Assembly (NCBI GenBank): GCA_044226035.1
Contig: JBGAHT010000004.1
Coordinates: 1 to 64,000, forward strand
Reading direction: 5' to 3'
Source of the DNA: Pseudoluteimonas sp044226035
GTDB taxonomy: Bacteria; Pseudomonadota; Gammaproteobacteria; Xanthomonadales; Xanthomonadaceae
DNA: 64,000 nucleotides
The notes beneath the pieces are model-generated. The model made no database searches. It was not told where the DNA came from and saw only the letters and a program-made list of their open reading frames with translations. Position 1 is the stretch's first letter; the number at the start of each line of letters is the position of its first letter. The translations under genes and the position numbers were made by a program. Shown piece by piece: positions 36,642 through 46,606 of the stretch.

Positions 36642-37318
36642 CCATGAAGATGATGAAACGGACCTTCCTCGGCGTCGCATTTGCGTTCGCGCTGGCCGGC
36701 TGCGGGCACAAGCAGCAGGCCGCGCAACAGGACGCGGACACCCTGCCCGCGCCCGAGGCCGGCAACGGATCGGTGACCGGCATGCCGGCCAGGCCCGGCC
36801 CCGGCGCGATCGGCACGCCCGCGCCACCCGCGCCTGCGACCGTCGCCGACGCGAACGCGAGCGACGCCGCGTCGCCGCCCGGCCAGGCGCAGGGCATCGC
36901 CGTGGGCGAACCCAATCCCTCCGCGCCCGCGGACGCCGCCGCCGAACCGGCCCCGGGCGATGAAGTGAAGCTGGTGCGCGATTACTACGCGGCGATCAAC
37001 GCGCGCGATTACGCCGGCGCCTACCGGCTGTGGTCGGACAACGGCGCGGCCAGCCACCAGACCCTGCAGCAGTTCGCCGGCGGATTCGCCGACACCACCG
37101 GCGTGAGCGTCGAGATCGGCACGCCCGGCGACGAGGACGCGGGCGCCGGCCAGCGCTACATCGAAATCCCGGTGACGGTCACCGCGACCCACGCCGACGG
37201 CAGCCGCCATCGCTACGCCGGCAGCTACGTGCTGCATCGCACCGTGGTCGACGGCGCCAGCGCCGAGCAACGCGCGTGGCGCATCGACTCCGCCAAGTTG
37301 CGCGAAACCGGCCCGTGA
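36638..37318 (+). CDS. hypothetical lipoprotein, Pro/Ala-rich linker
   Basis: 226 residues from ATG at 36638 (overlapping the previous stop as ATGA). The lipobox is ALAGC. Residues 30-110 are a Pro/Ala/Asp-rich linker suited to crossing the periplasm. The C-terminal 115 residues (VKLVRDYYAAINARDYAGAYRLWSDNG...) resemble an NTF2/SnoaL-like alpha+beta cup, a fold used for ligand binding. No catalytic residues are clear. Its stop overlaps the next gene's GTG. Confidence 0.7.
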   Translation: MTMKMMKRTFLGVAFAFALAGCGHKQQAAQQDADTLPAPEAGNGSVTGMPARPGPGAIGTPAPPAPATVADANASDAASPPGQAQGIAVGEPNPSAPADAAAEPAPGDEVKLVRDYYAAINARDYAGAYRLWSDNGAASHQTLQQFAGGFADTTGVSVEIGTPGDEDAGAGQRYIEIPVTVTATHADGSRHRYAGSYVLHRTVVDGASAEQRAWRIDSAKLRETGP

Positions 37319-38022
37319 CGCGCGCCCGCGCGGCGCTGCTGTTGCCGCTCGCGCTCGTCGCTTGCGGCGGCCCGCGATCGCAACAGGATGCGCCTGCGCA
37401 AGCCACGCGCCCGCCGTCCGCGCCGGCCGCGGCATCGATCGCCACGGCGATGGACGCGCCGCCGGCGAATGCCAGCTACGTGCTGCCGGGCGTGTTCGCG
37501 CCCGACATGGACGTCGAACGGCTCGTGCGGCGGTTCGGCAAGGACAACGTGCGCATCGGCGAGGTCCCCGGCGCGGAAGGCGAGCGCGTGGATGGCGTGG
37601 TGCTGTTTCCGGACGATCCCGCCCGCCGCGCATACCTCTACTTCGAGGATGCGCAACGCAATGCCGGCCTGGGGCTGGTGCGCGTGTTCGACCAGGGATC
37701 GCGCTGGCGCCTGGACAACGGCATCGGCCTCGGCACGCCGCTGTCGGACATCCTGCGCCGCAACGGCAGGCCGATCCGCTTCTTCGGGCTGGATTGGGAT
37801 TACGGCGGCAACATCACCGATTGGGGCGGCGGGCGGCTGGACCCGAAGGACGATCCCGTCCGGCGCGGCATGACCCTGGGCGCGCGCGCGGACATCGGCG
37901 AGCGGCCGTACCCGATGGGCGACGCCGAATTCCGGAGCGACGATGCGAAGTTCCCCGACATCGGCAGCGACCTCGTCGTTGACGAGATCTCGGTCTCCTT
38001 TCCCGGCGAGGACGACCTGTGA
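37315..38022 (+). CDS. hypothetical lipoprotein
   Basis: 235 residues from GTG at 37315, which overlaps the preceding stop (GTGA). Lipobox ALVACGG. The mature part has no family I can name; it contains DMDVERLVRRFGKDNVRIGEVPG, then GLGTPLSDILRRNGRPIRFFG and WDYGGNITDWGGG, which read as a folded all-beta domain. It is the third of three coupled lipoprotein genes and ends only 3 bp before the stop of the convergent DUF5916 gene. Confidence 0.7.
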   Translation: MTRARAALLLPLALVACGGPRSQQDAPAQATRPPSAPAAASIATAMDAPPANASYVLPGVFAPDMDVERLVRRFGKDNVRIGEVPGAEGERVDGVVLFPDDPARRAYLYFEDAQRNAGLGLVRVFDQGSRWRLDNGIGLGTPLSDILRRNGRPIRFFGLDWDYGGNITDWGGGRLDPKDDPVRRGMTLGARADIGERPYPMGDAEFRSDDAKFPDIGSDLVVDEISVSFPGEDDL

Positions 38023-38025
38023 ACG

Positions 38026-40296
38026 CTACAGCTCGAAGCGGTAGCTGAGCTTCACGAACAGCTGCTCGTCGTCGCGCAGCGAGAACGCATCGCCCAGCAG
38101 GCCGCCGACGTCCTGGCCCTGGTCGCGGAAACCGAAGCCGCCGCGCACGTAGGCGATGTACAGGTTCGACAGCGGCGCGAGCTCGTAGCGGTAGCGGATC
38201 TGGAAGCCCAGGTTGCGCAGGCTGAAGTCGTTGAGCGCGTCCGGCACGCGCCGCGGTTCGCCGTTCGCCGCCAGTTCCCAGCCCTGCAGCGCGTGCGCGT
38301 CGAGGGCGATGGTTTCCATCTTGATCCGCAACTCCTGCTTCGCGCTGATGATCCACTGCATGCCGCCGTTGAGCTGCAGCTGGTTCGCGCGATAGCTGCC
38401 GAGCAGGTCGCGCCCGCCCTGACCCGCGCACGGGGAACCGCCCTGCGGGCACCACAGCAGCCAGTCCGGGTTGTGCTGCGCGAACAGCTCGCCGTAGAAG
38501 CTGAGGTTGTCGTTGACGAAGTAGGTCGGGTTGAAGTCCAGCGACATCGCGCCGCGGGCCGGGCCGGCGAGCCCTTCGGCGGCGTAGCGCGCGTTCCAGT
38601 ACGTCGACCAGTGGCCCTTGCGCGGCGTGAACCGCTCGAAATACAGGTAGAACTTGCCCGGCACGTCGACCACGCCGTTGCCGCGCGTGACCAGGTCGTC
38701 GTGGCCCGGGGTGAAGCCTGCGACTTCGAAGAACTCGTTGCCGCCATCGCGGCGGTCGCTGAACAGGTCGATCGCCCACGCATCGGCGATGCGCACTCCG
38801 TGGTCGTTGTTGCGGCGCGATACCGCGTAGCGCCAGTCGTGCGCGGAGTAGGACGAATCCTGCGGCAGGTCCGTCACCCGGTGCGCGACCTGGTAGCGCA
38901 GGTAGTTGAAGTCGTTGCGCTCGAGGTAGCCGAAGTCGTTGAGCTGCAGCCCGTCGCCGAGGTGCAGCGCGTACGCCTGCTGGCGCCAGCCGTTGCCGTG
39001 GTCGTAATCGACCAGCACCTGGCCGCCGCTGTCGCGGGTGTCGTCGCCGGCCTGGCGCACGTCGCTGCCGACCAGGGTGGTGCGCACCGCGAGTTTCGGG
39101 TTCGGCGTCCAGCGGTGGTCGAATTCGAGCACGTCCGCGTCGCGGTCGAGGAACGGGTGTTCGACCCGAGTGAACATCGCGCCGACGCCCTGCGCGCCGA
39201 AATCGCGCGTGCCGCGCAGCGCGTAGAAATCGCGGCCGGCCGCGTCGGCCTCGGTGGCGGCGAACACGCCGTAGTTGAAGCCGCCGGCGCTGCCGTTGAG
39301 CTTGATCGCCGCGGTCACGTCGCCGGAGCCCGAGCCGTCGTCGGCGGGGCCGCCGACCCGGCGCGTGTACAGCAGGCGGTTGCTGTTGTTGAGCGAACCG
39401 AAGGGCACGTCGAAGAACGCCTGGTTCTCGGTGAAGAACGGGCGCTTGTCGCTGAAGAAGGTTTCGGTGGCGCTGAAGTTCACCACCAGCTGGTCGCTTT
39501 CGACCTGGCCGAAGTCCGGGTTCAGCGTGGCGCTGAGCTGGAAGCGGCTGTTCGGCTTCCAGAACAGGTCCACGCCGCCGTCGAAGCGCGTGTCGCCGCC
39601 GACGTCGTCGTACAACCCGGACACGTAGGGCGTGACCGCGAGCAGCGACTGGCTGTGCTGCGCGACCTCGATCGTGGCGAAGTCGGAGACGAAGCGCGCG
39701 TTCGCGAACGCCACCGCCGGCCAGGACGCGCGTTCGCCGGTCGCGCCGATCACGCGGTCGAGGTTGATCTTCAGCTTGCGCTTGCCGTCGGCGCCGGCGC
39801 GCATCGGCGCGATGTACCACGGGATCAGCGCCTCGGCGGCCCAACCGTCCGCGTCCTCCGCGACGGCGTGCTTCCAGTTGCCGTCCCAGTCGCCGGCGAA
39901 CCGGTTCTCGTTGGTGAACACCCCGTCGGCGATGCCGTCGGTCGAGGAGATGCAGAAGTTGTACGCGACCCGCCCGTCGCCGTCGAAATCGATGTTGGCG
40001 TTGACCCTGTCGACCTGCGCTTCGAAGTCCCGCTGCACCGCCTGCCGGCTGCGCGGCACGCCGGCGGGCATGCGCACCCGCCAGGCGATCGCCAATCCCT
40101 CGGGCGTGGACAGGATCCATGCCTCCACCGGCTGCGCCGGCGCCGCGCCGGTCTGCGGCTGGGTGACCCGGAAATCGGTGACGTGCTGCGCGCCCTGCCA
40201 TTCGGCCGGATCGATCCGGCCATCGACCTCGATCGCCCACGCCGGCGCGGCCAGCAGCGGCAGCAGCAATGCGAGGCCGGTTCGTGCGAGGCGCAT
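38026..40296 (-). CDS. DUF5916 outer-membrane protein with CBM9-like domain
   Basis: 756 residues from ATG at 40296, with signal peptide MRLARTGLALLLPLLAAPAWA. The first 180 mature residues form a CBM9-like beta-sandwich (IEVDGRIDPAEWQGAQ, NIDFDGDGRVAYNF); the rest is a DUF5916 domain with many amphipathic strands ending in KLSYRFEL, the aromatic end typical of an outer-membrane barrel. RPFFTENQAFFDVPFGS is a family landmark. The role is unknown, perhaps glycan or polymer contact at the surface. A longer start at 40380 would add 28 residues without a signal. Confidence 0.82.
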   Translation of the reverse strand: MRLARTGLALLLPLLAAPAWAIEVDGRIDPAEWQGAQHVTDFRVTQPQTGAAPAQPVEAWILSTPEGLAIAWRVRMPAGVPRSRQAVQRDFEAQVDRVNANIDFDGDGRVAYNFCISSTDGIADGVFTNENRFAGDWDGNWKHAVAEDADGWAAEALIPWYIAPMRAGADGKRKLKINLDRVIGATGERASWPAVAFANARFVSDFATIEVAQHSQSLLAVTPYVSGLYDDVGGDTRFDGGVDLFWKPNSRFQLSATLNPDFGQVESDQLVVNFSATETFFSDKRPFFTENQAFFDVPFGSLNNSNRLLYTRRVGGPADDGSGSGDVTAAIKLNGSAGGFNYGVFAATEADAAGRDFYALRGTRDFGAQGVGAMFTRVEHPFLDRDADVLEFDHRWTPNPKLAVRTTLVGSDVRQAGDDTRDSGGQVLVDYDHGNGWRQQAYALHLGDGLQLNDFGYLERNDFNYLRYQVAHRVTDLPQDSSYSAHDWRYAVSRRNNDHGVRIADAWAIDLFSDRRDGGNEFFEVAGFTPGHDDLVTRGNGVVDVPGKFYLYFERFTPRKGHWSTYWNARYAAEGLAGPARGAMSLDFNPTYFVNDNLSFYGELFAQHNPDWLLWCPQGGSPCAGQGGRDLLGSYRANQLQLNGGMQWIISAKQELRIKMETIALDAHALQGWELAANGEPRRVPDALNDFSLRNLGFQIRYRYELAPLSNLYIAYVRGGFGFRDQGQDVGGLLGDAFSLRDDEQLFVKLSYRFEL

Positions 40297-40425
40297 TCGG
40301 GTTCCTCGCGGGGCGCGGGTGTCGTGGCCACGCACGGTAGCGCCGGCGCCGGCAACGGCCGACTGGCACAAGTCATGCAAACCAAAGGCAGGGGCGCGGC
40401 ATCCGCGCCCGCGGCGCGGGATCGC

Positions 40426-40902
40426 TCAGCGCTTGGGTTGCAGCATCGTCCCCGTGCAGTTCTTGGCGCCGCACTTGCACGCCCAGAGCTTTTTCACCTT
40501 CGCGGTGTGCGGTTCGTCGAGCACGATGCCGTAGTTGTAGGTGAGTTCCTCGCCCGGCTTGATGTCGCGCAGGGCGTGGATGAACACCTTGTCCTTGTGG
40601 GACTTGCCCTTGGCGTTCTCCTCGATCTCGGACTCGCAGTTGGGCTTGCAGCTGTGGTTGATCCAGCGCGCGATGTTGCCGTCGACGTTGGCGTCGATGA
40701 CGTAGTCGTCGTTGAGGGTGAACAGGAAGGTATGGCCGTTCTCGTCGTCTTCGCCGTATTCCTCGTCCACTTCCTCGTGGGTGCGGAGCTTGCCCTTGTA
40801 GCGGACGATGCGTTCGCCCTTCTTGATCGCCTCGGTGGCGAACACGCCGTTGCCGTGGATCGTGGACAGTCGGGCTTCGATCTTCTTCTTCGGCATCGGC
40901 AT
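40426..40902 (-). CDS. SET-domain protein-lysine methyltransferase
   Basis: 158 residues. A minimal SET domain has GNGVFATEAIKKGE, the cofactor motif RWINHSCKPNC (80-89) and the catalytic-site TYNYGI (121-126). A post-SET zinc motif follows (Cys142, Cys144 and Cys149, pairing with Cys89). It should transfer methyl groups from S-adenosylmethionine to a protein lysine; bacterial targets are largely unknown. Two in-frame ATGs (40902, 40896) are possible. It lies 5 kb from the Lys-rich HU gene, a possible but untested substrate. Confidence 0.88.
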   Translation of the reverse strand: MPMPKKKIEARLSTIHGNGVFATEAIKKGERIVRYKGKLRTHEEVDEEYGEDDENGHTFLFTLNDDYVIDANVDGNIARWINHSCKPNCESEIEENAKGKSHKDKVFIHALRDIKPGEELTYNYGIVLDEPHTAKVKKLWACKCGAKNCTGTMLQPKR

Positions 40903-41036
40903 CGCTCGGCGCGGCGTTCGGGAACGGCCATTGTCGCCGATGCCGCATCGGCGCGTCACGACCCCGCGCTCCGCCGGCGCCGGGCGACCCGGCCCGCGGC
41001 GACAGGGACGGAAACGGGGACGAGAATCCGCGCGCA

Positions 41037-41067
41037 CAAAAAAGCGCGCCATCCCTGGCGCGCTTTC
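41037..41067 (-). terminator. intrinsic terminator of the 55-residue-repeat protein gene
   Basis: On the minus strand AAAGCGCGCC-AGGGAT-GGCGCGCTTTTTTG: a 10-bp stem with a run of T, 35 bp past the stop at 41102. Confidence 0.9.
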
Positions 41068-41101
41068 GTTGGCTTGGCGGATCGTCGATCCGGCTCGGGA
41101 C

Positions 41102-41974
41102 TCAGTTGTTGCCGTCGTCCTTGCGCTGCGGGCAATCCACGACCGCGCCGGCGGCGTTGGTGCAGGTGCCGGTGTGGCTGACCTGGCCATCGGTCACCGT
41201 CGTCGAACCGTTGTAGGTGGCGCCGTTCTTGCCGGTCGCGGTGGACGTGCGGCTGCCATCGACCTTGCCGTCTTCGCCGCGGGTGTACTGGCCGCTGGAC
41301 TCGAGCGTGCCGCCGTTCGCGCCGGTGCGGGTGCCGGTGTGGTCGACCTGGCCGTCGTTCAAGGTGGTCGAACCGGTGTAGGTACCGCCGTTCTTGCCGG
41401 TCGCGGTGGTGGTGCGGCCGCCGTCGAACTTGCCGTCCTCGCCACGGGTGTAGCTGCCGTTGACTTCGGCGCTGCCGCCGTTGGCGCCGGTCACCGTGCC
41501 GGTGTGCGTGACCTGGCCGTTGTCCCAGCTGGTCGAACCGTTGTAGGTGCCGCCGTTCTTGCCGGTCGCGGTGGTGCTGCGGCTGCCGGTGACGTTGCCT
41601 TCGGCATCGCGAGTGGTGCTGCCGCTGCTCTGCATGGTGCCGCCGTCCTTGCCGGTCGCGGACATGCTGCCTTCGTGGCTGGCGCTGCCGTCGGCGTTGC
41701 GGGAGTAGCTGCCCTGGCGTTCGGCGCTGCCGCCGTTGGCGCCGGTGACGCTGCGGCTGGTCGAACCGCTGGCGTTGCCCTGGCCGTCGCGCTGCCAGTC
41801 GCGCTGGCGATCGCTGTCGAAGCGCGCGTTGTCGCGCTCCCTCGAAACGCTGCCCTCGTGCGCGTTGCCCGTGCGGTGCATGCTGCGGCCGCGCTCGCGG
41901 GCGCCGGCGTCGCTGCTGGCGAAGCCGGCGATCAGGGTCGTGGCGATGATGGCGGTGAGGATGGATTTGTTCAT
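41102..41974 (-). CDS. secreted Gly/Thr/Ser-rich protein with 55-residue repeats
   Basis: 290 residues with signal peptide MNKSILTAIIATTLIAGFASS. After a charged segment (residues 24-66) the protein consists of units of about 55 residues with TATGKNGGTYNGST, NGQVTHTGTVTGANGG and YTRGEDGK as landmarks; two full units, one partial unit and a degenerate upstream set are present. The 165-bp DNA period is visible. It ends in two Cys (TGTCTNAAGAVVDCPQ), which could form a disulfide. Similar repeats occur in beta-rich surface proteins. Function unknown. GAGGAA precedes the ATG; a strong terminator follows. Confidence 0.75.
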   Translation of the reverse strand: MNKSILTAIIATTLIAGFASSDAGARERGRSMHRTGNAHEGSVSRERDNARFDSDRQRDWQRDGQGNASGSTSRSVTGANGGSAERQGSYSRNADGSASHEGSMSATGKDGGTMQSSGSTTRDAEGNVTGSRSTTATGKNGGTYNGSTSWDNGQVTHTGTVTGANGGSAEVNGSYTRGEDGKFDGGRTTTATGKNGGTYTGSTTLNDGQVDHTGTRTGANGGTLESSGQYTRGEDGKVDGSRTSTATGKNGATYNGSTTVTDGQVSHTGTCTNAAGAVVDCPQRKDDGNN

Positions 41975-42195
41975 GGCGTATTCCTCAGTGGAGATGAAGG
42001 GACGCCGCCGGGGGAAGGGGGAGCGGCGACACGTCCACTTTGCGCCGGCCCGATGTACGCCAGATGTACGCGGCGGGGCGCGCCTGCGAACAGATGCGTC
42101 TGCCCGGCGCGGTCGAAACAAATGCTTACAAATCGCGCCCGAGGCGGCGATACGGGGATTTGCACGAACACCGCGGCGACCGCGATAGTGGCCCG

Positions 42196-42924
42196 ATGGC
42201 CACCGATGCCCCCGCGCCCACCCTCCTCCTCGTCGACGACGACCTGCGCCTGCGCGAGCTGCTGCAGCGCTACCTGGAATCGCAGGGTTTCGCGGTCAAG
42301 GGCGTCGGCGACGGCGAGCAGATGCAGCAGGCGCTGGACCGCGGCCACCACGACCTGATCGTGCTCGACCTGATGCTGCCGGGCGAAAGCGGGCTGGACA
42401 TCTGCCGCCGGCTGCGCGGCCAGGGCGACACCACGCCGGTGGTGATGCTCACCGCCAAGGGCGACGAGATCGACCGCATCGTCGGGCTGGAAATCGGCGC
42501 CGACGACTACCTGCCCAAGCCGGTCAATCCGCGCGAACTGCTGGCGCGGATCCGCGCGATCCTGCGCCGCAGCGCACCGCCAGCGCCGGGCGCGCCGCTC
42601 GCCGACGGCGGCGAAGTGCGCTTCGGGCCGTTCGCGCTCGACCTCGGCCGCCGCGAGTTGAGCCGCGACGGCGAACCCTTGCGCATCACCGGCGGCGAAT
42701 TCGCGATCCTGTCGGTGCTGTTGCGCCACCCGCGCCAGCCGTTGAGCCGCGACCGGCTGATGAGCCTGGCCCGCGGCCGCGGGCACGAGGCGCTGGAACG
42801 CAGCATCGACGTCACCATCGCGCGCCTGCGCAAGCTGCTCGAGGAGGATCCCAAGCAGCCGCGCATGTTGCAGACGGTGTGGGGCGTGGGCTACGTCTAC
42901 GTCCCGCCCGGGGAAGACGCATGA
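42196..42924 (+). CDS. ompR: OmpR-family response regulator
   Basis: 242 residues. Receiver domain (8-125) with acidic pocket LVDDD, phospho-acceptor Asp58 in VLDLMLPG and Lys108 in YLPKPV; winged-helix DNA-binding domain (about 140-238) with DVTIARLRKLLEEDP and TVWGVGYVYVP. This is OmpR-like, paired with the next gene, an EnvZ-like kinase; the two overlap by 4 nt. ATG at 42196 matches the receiver start. It is divergent from the secreted repeat-protein gene across 221 bp. The symbol is by similarity; target genes are unknown. Confidence 0.88.
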   Translation: MATDAPAPTLLLVDDDLRLRELLQRYLESQGFAVKGVGDGEQMQQALDRGHHDLIVLDLMLPGESGLDICRRLRGQGDTTPVVMLTAKGDEIDRIVGLEIGADDYLPKPVNPRELLARIRAILRRSAPPAPGAPLADGGEVRFGPFALDLGRRELSRDGEPLRITGGEFAILSVLLRHPRQPLSRDRLMSLARGRGHEALERSIDVTIARLRKLLEEDPKQPRMLQTVWGVGYVYVPPGEDA

Positions 42925-44177
42925 ATCGCGCGTCCCGCGGCGTGTTCGCGCAACTGGCGCTGGTGATCGTGCTGGTGCTGGCCGGCACCGCCGCCCTCGC
43001 GGTGCTGTTGGGGCGCGAACTCACCACCCGCCCGCCGACGGTGCAGTTGCTGCACAGCCTGGACGCCTTCGCCGAATCGGTGGAGGCGCTCGATCGCGCG
43101 CAACCCCGCGCGCGCACGCTGGAGCTGTTGCGCAGCAACGGCCTCGAAGTGCGCACCGAACCGCCGGTCGCCGAACCGGACGGGTTCTCGCCATGGTTCT
43201 CGCTGATCGAAGGCCGCGCGCGGCGCGTGCTCGACGACCGCGAAGTGATCGCCGGACGCAGTTCGCAAGGCGACGCGCTGTGGCTGAAGCTCGATACCCG
43301 GCAGCCGCTGTGGGTGGCCTTCGCCCAGGGCGCGCGCGTCGGCGCGCGGCAATTCTCGGTGCTGCTGCTGGCCGGCTGCGCGCTGCTGGTGTTGCTGGCG
43401 GCGGCGTACTTCGCCCGGCGCCTGGCGCAACCGCTGAAGGCGCTGGCCGCGGCGGCGCCCGCGCTGGTGCGCGGCGAGGATGTCGGCCTCGCCGCGTCCG
43501 GCGCGCCGCGCGAGGTGCGCGAACTGCAATCGGTGCTGCTGCGCGCCAGCGGCGAGGTGCGCGAAGCCGCCGCCGAGCGCAACCTGATGCTGGCCGGGAT
43601 CTCGCACGACCTGCGCACGCCGCTGACGCGGGTGCAGTTCGCGCTGGAAATGCTGCCGGACACCGATCCCGGCCTGCGCGCCGGGATGGAACGCGACATC
43701 CGCGAGATCGACGCGATCCTGTCGCAGTTCATCGCCTACGCGCGCGACGGCCGCGACGAGGCCGTCGAACGGATCGACCTCGCGGCCACCTGCCGCAACG
43801 CGCTCGCCGCCGTCGCGTTCGACTGGGAAACCGAGCTGCCGCCGCAGGCGCCGATGCACGGCCGCCCGATGGCGCTGCTGCGCGCGATCGAAAACCTGCT
43901 CGGCAACGCCGAGCGCCACGGCGAGCCGACCTTCTCGCTCAGCCTCGCGCGCGAGGGCGACGCGTGGCGGATCGAGGTCGCCGACCAGGGGCCGGGCCTG
44001 TCCGCCGAGATCGCGCGGCGCGCGCGCCAGCCGTTCGTGCACAACGGCAGCGCCGGCGGCACCGGCCTCGGCCTCGCCATCGTCGACCGCATCGCGCGCC
44101 AGCACCACGGCGAACTGCAATTGCTGGCGAACGCGCCGCGCGGCCTGCGCGCGGTGCTGTTGCTGCGCGACGCCTGA
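42921..44177 (+). CDS. envZ: EnvZ-like sensor histidine kinase
   Basis: 418 residues. Two membrane helices (about 10-32 and 145-165) flank a periplasmic sensor, followed by HAMP (166-217), the H-box with His229 in SHDLRTPLTRV and the ATPase domain (ENLLGNAERHG, VADQGPGL, GGTGLGLAIVD). It should phosphorylate the upstream OmpR-like regulator in response to osmotic or envelope signals. ATG overlaps the regulator stop (ATGA), so the pair is coupled. Confidence 0.9.
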   Translation: MNRASRGVFAQLALVIVLVLAGTAALAVLLGRELTTRPPTVQLLHSLDAFAESVEALDRAQPRARTLELLRSNGLEVRTEPPVAEPDGFSPWFSLIEGRARRVLDDREVIAGRSSQGDALWLKLDTRQPLWVAFAQGARVGARQFSVLLLAGCALLVLLAAAYFARRLAQPLKALAAAAPALVRGEDVGLAASGAPREVRELQSVLLRASGEVREAAAERNLMLAGISHDLRTPLTRVQFALEMLPDTDPGLRAGMERDIREIDAILSQFIAYARDGRDEAVERIDLAATCRNALAAVAFDWETELPPQAPMHGRPMALLRAIENLLGNAERHGEPTFSLSLAREGDAWRIEVADQGPGLSAEIARRARQPFVHNGSAGGTGLGLAIVDRIARQHHGELQLLANAPRGLRAVLLLRDA

Positions 44178-44180
44178 GCC

Positions 44181-44408
44181 TCAGCCGCCGAGGACGTGGC
44201 GCAGCGCGTACAGCCCGAACAGCGCCCACAGGAACGGCTTCAATCCGCGCCACACGCGCCAGGCGACGAACATCGCGCCGATCGCCAGCAGCCAGCGCAG
44301 TACCTGCGGGCGGCCCGCCTCCGCCGGCAACGCGGCGGCGCGTTCGACCAGCTGGCTGGCGGCGGTGTGCAGGGAGGTTTCGAACGGGCTGCGGGTCTGG
44401 GTGTTCAT
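44181..44408 (-). CDS. small membrane protein
   Basis: 75 residues with AGGAA upstream of ATG at 44408. The N-terminal 35 residues are soluble and mildly acidic (SLHTAASQLVERAAALPAEAG); two hydrophobic segments follow (about 38-51 and 56-70). It converges with envZ, 3 bp apart. I recognise no family; it may be a small helper protein in the membrane. Confidence 0.6.
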   Translation of the reverse strand: MNTQTRSPFETSLHTAASQLVERAAALPAEAGRPQVLRWLLAIGAMFVAWRVWRGLKPFLWALFGLYALRHVLGG

Positions 44409-44534
44409 CGCGGTTCCTGGTCCGGAAGGGACGAAAACGATTCTCCGCAACGTAGCAGCGCCCGCCATCCACGGCCGTCAGCCATCGCGGGTGACGGCTG
44501 TCATGCCGCCGGTCGCGGCCGCGAAGCCGCGGGT

Positions 44535-44563
44535 TTGAGCGTTCCGGATCGAAAGCGTACAAT
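44535..44563 (+). promoter_or_regulatory. sigma-70 promoter of the suf operon
   Basis: TTGAGC at 44535-44540, a 17-bp spacer and TACAAT at 44558-44563 form a strong sigma-70 match 26 bp upstream of the sufR start. Confidence 0.75.
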
Positions 44564-44572
44564 TTCGGTACG
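44556..44572. promoter_or_regulatory. candidate SufR operator
   Basis: CGTAC-AATTTCG-GTACG is an inverted repeat with 5-bp arms that covers the -10 box. Its position suits autorepression by the Rrf2-type regulator encoded just downstream. Inference from location and symmetry only. Confidence 0.5.
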
Positions 44573-44589
44573 GTTTCAAGGCCCCCGCC

Positions 44590-45036
44590 ATGCTCCGCGT
44601 CACCAAGCTCACCGACTACGCCACCCTGGTCCTGACCGTGCTCGCCGCGCGGCCGGGCGAGGTGCTGAGCGCCGCCGGCCTGGCCGAACAGGCCGGGCTC
44701 GAGGCGCCGACCGTGGCCAAGGTGCTGAAGCCGCTGGCGCAGGCCGGGCTGGTGGAAGGTTTCCGCGGCGCGAGCGGCGGCTACCGCCTCGCCCGCCCCG
44801 CCGCGCGCATCACCCTCGTGGACATCGTCGAGGCCCTGGAAGGCCCGCTCGGCATGACCGAATGCAGCGTGCATGCCGGCGCCTGCGGCATCGAAAGCTC
44901 CTGCGGCGTGCGCGCCAACTGGCGCCGCATCAACGACGTGGTCGCCGACGCGCTGCGCAAGGTCACGCTTGCGGAAATGCTGGCCCCGGCCGCGCGCATC
45001 CCGCGCACGATTCCCGCCACGCTGGCCACGGCCTGA
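44590..45036 (+). CDS. sufR: Rrf2-family Fe-S regulator of the suf operon
   Basis: 148 residues. Winged helix-turn-helix (1-80) starting MLRVTKLTDYATLVL, with three conserved Cys (Cys92, Cys99, Cys105 in ECSVHAGACGIESSC) that bind an Fe-S cluster, as in IscR. It is expected to sense cluster supply and repress suf genes when clusters suffice. It is the first gene of the suf operon, with a clear promoter and an overlapping inverted repeat upstream; sufB follows 11 bp later. Confidence 0.92.
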   Translation: MLRVTKLTDYATLVLTVLAARPGEVLSAAGLAEQAGLEAPTVAKVLKPLAQAGLVEGFRGASGGYRLARPAARITLVDIVEALEGPLGMTECSVHAGACGIESSCGVRANWRRINDVVADALRKVTLAEMLAPAARIPRTIPATLATA

Positions 45037-45047
45037 AGGACACGCGC

Positions 45048-46502
<1,455 letters not shown>

Positions 46503-46510
46503 TTTTGATT

Positions 46511-46583
46511 TTGTGGGAGCGGCTTTAGCCGCGAGCTTTTCTTGCACGCTGCGATCGCGTCGCGGCTAAAGCCGCTCCCACAA
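46511..46583. repeat. palindromic repeat, family B, copy 2, between sufB and sufC
   Basis: TTGTGGGAGCGGCTTTAGCC and GGCTAAAGCCGCTCCCACAA are perfect inverted arms about 25 bp apart. In RNA they form a long hairpin inside the suf transcript, 24 bp before the sufC start. Confidence 0.92.
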
Positions 46584-46606
46584 GGGCGGACATGAATGGA
46601 ACAGAC

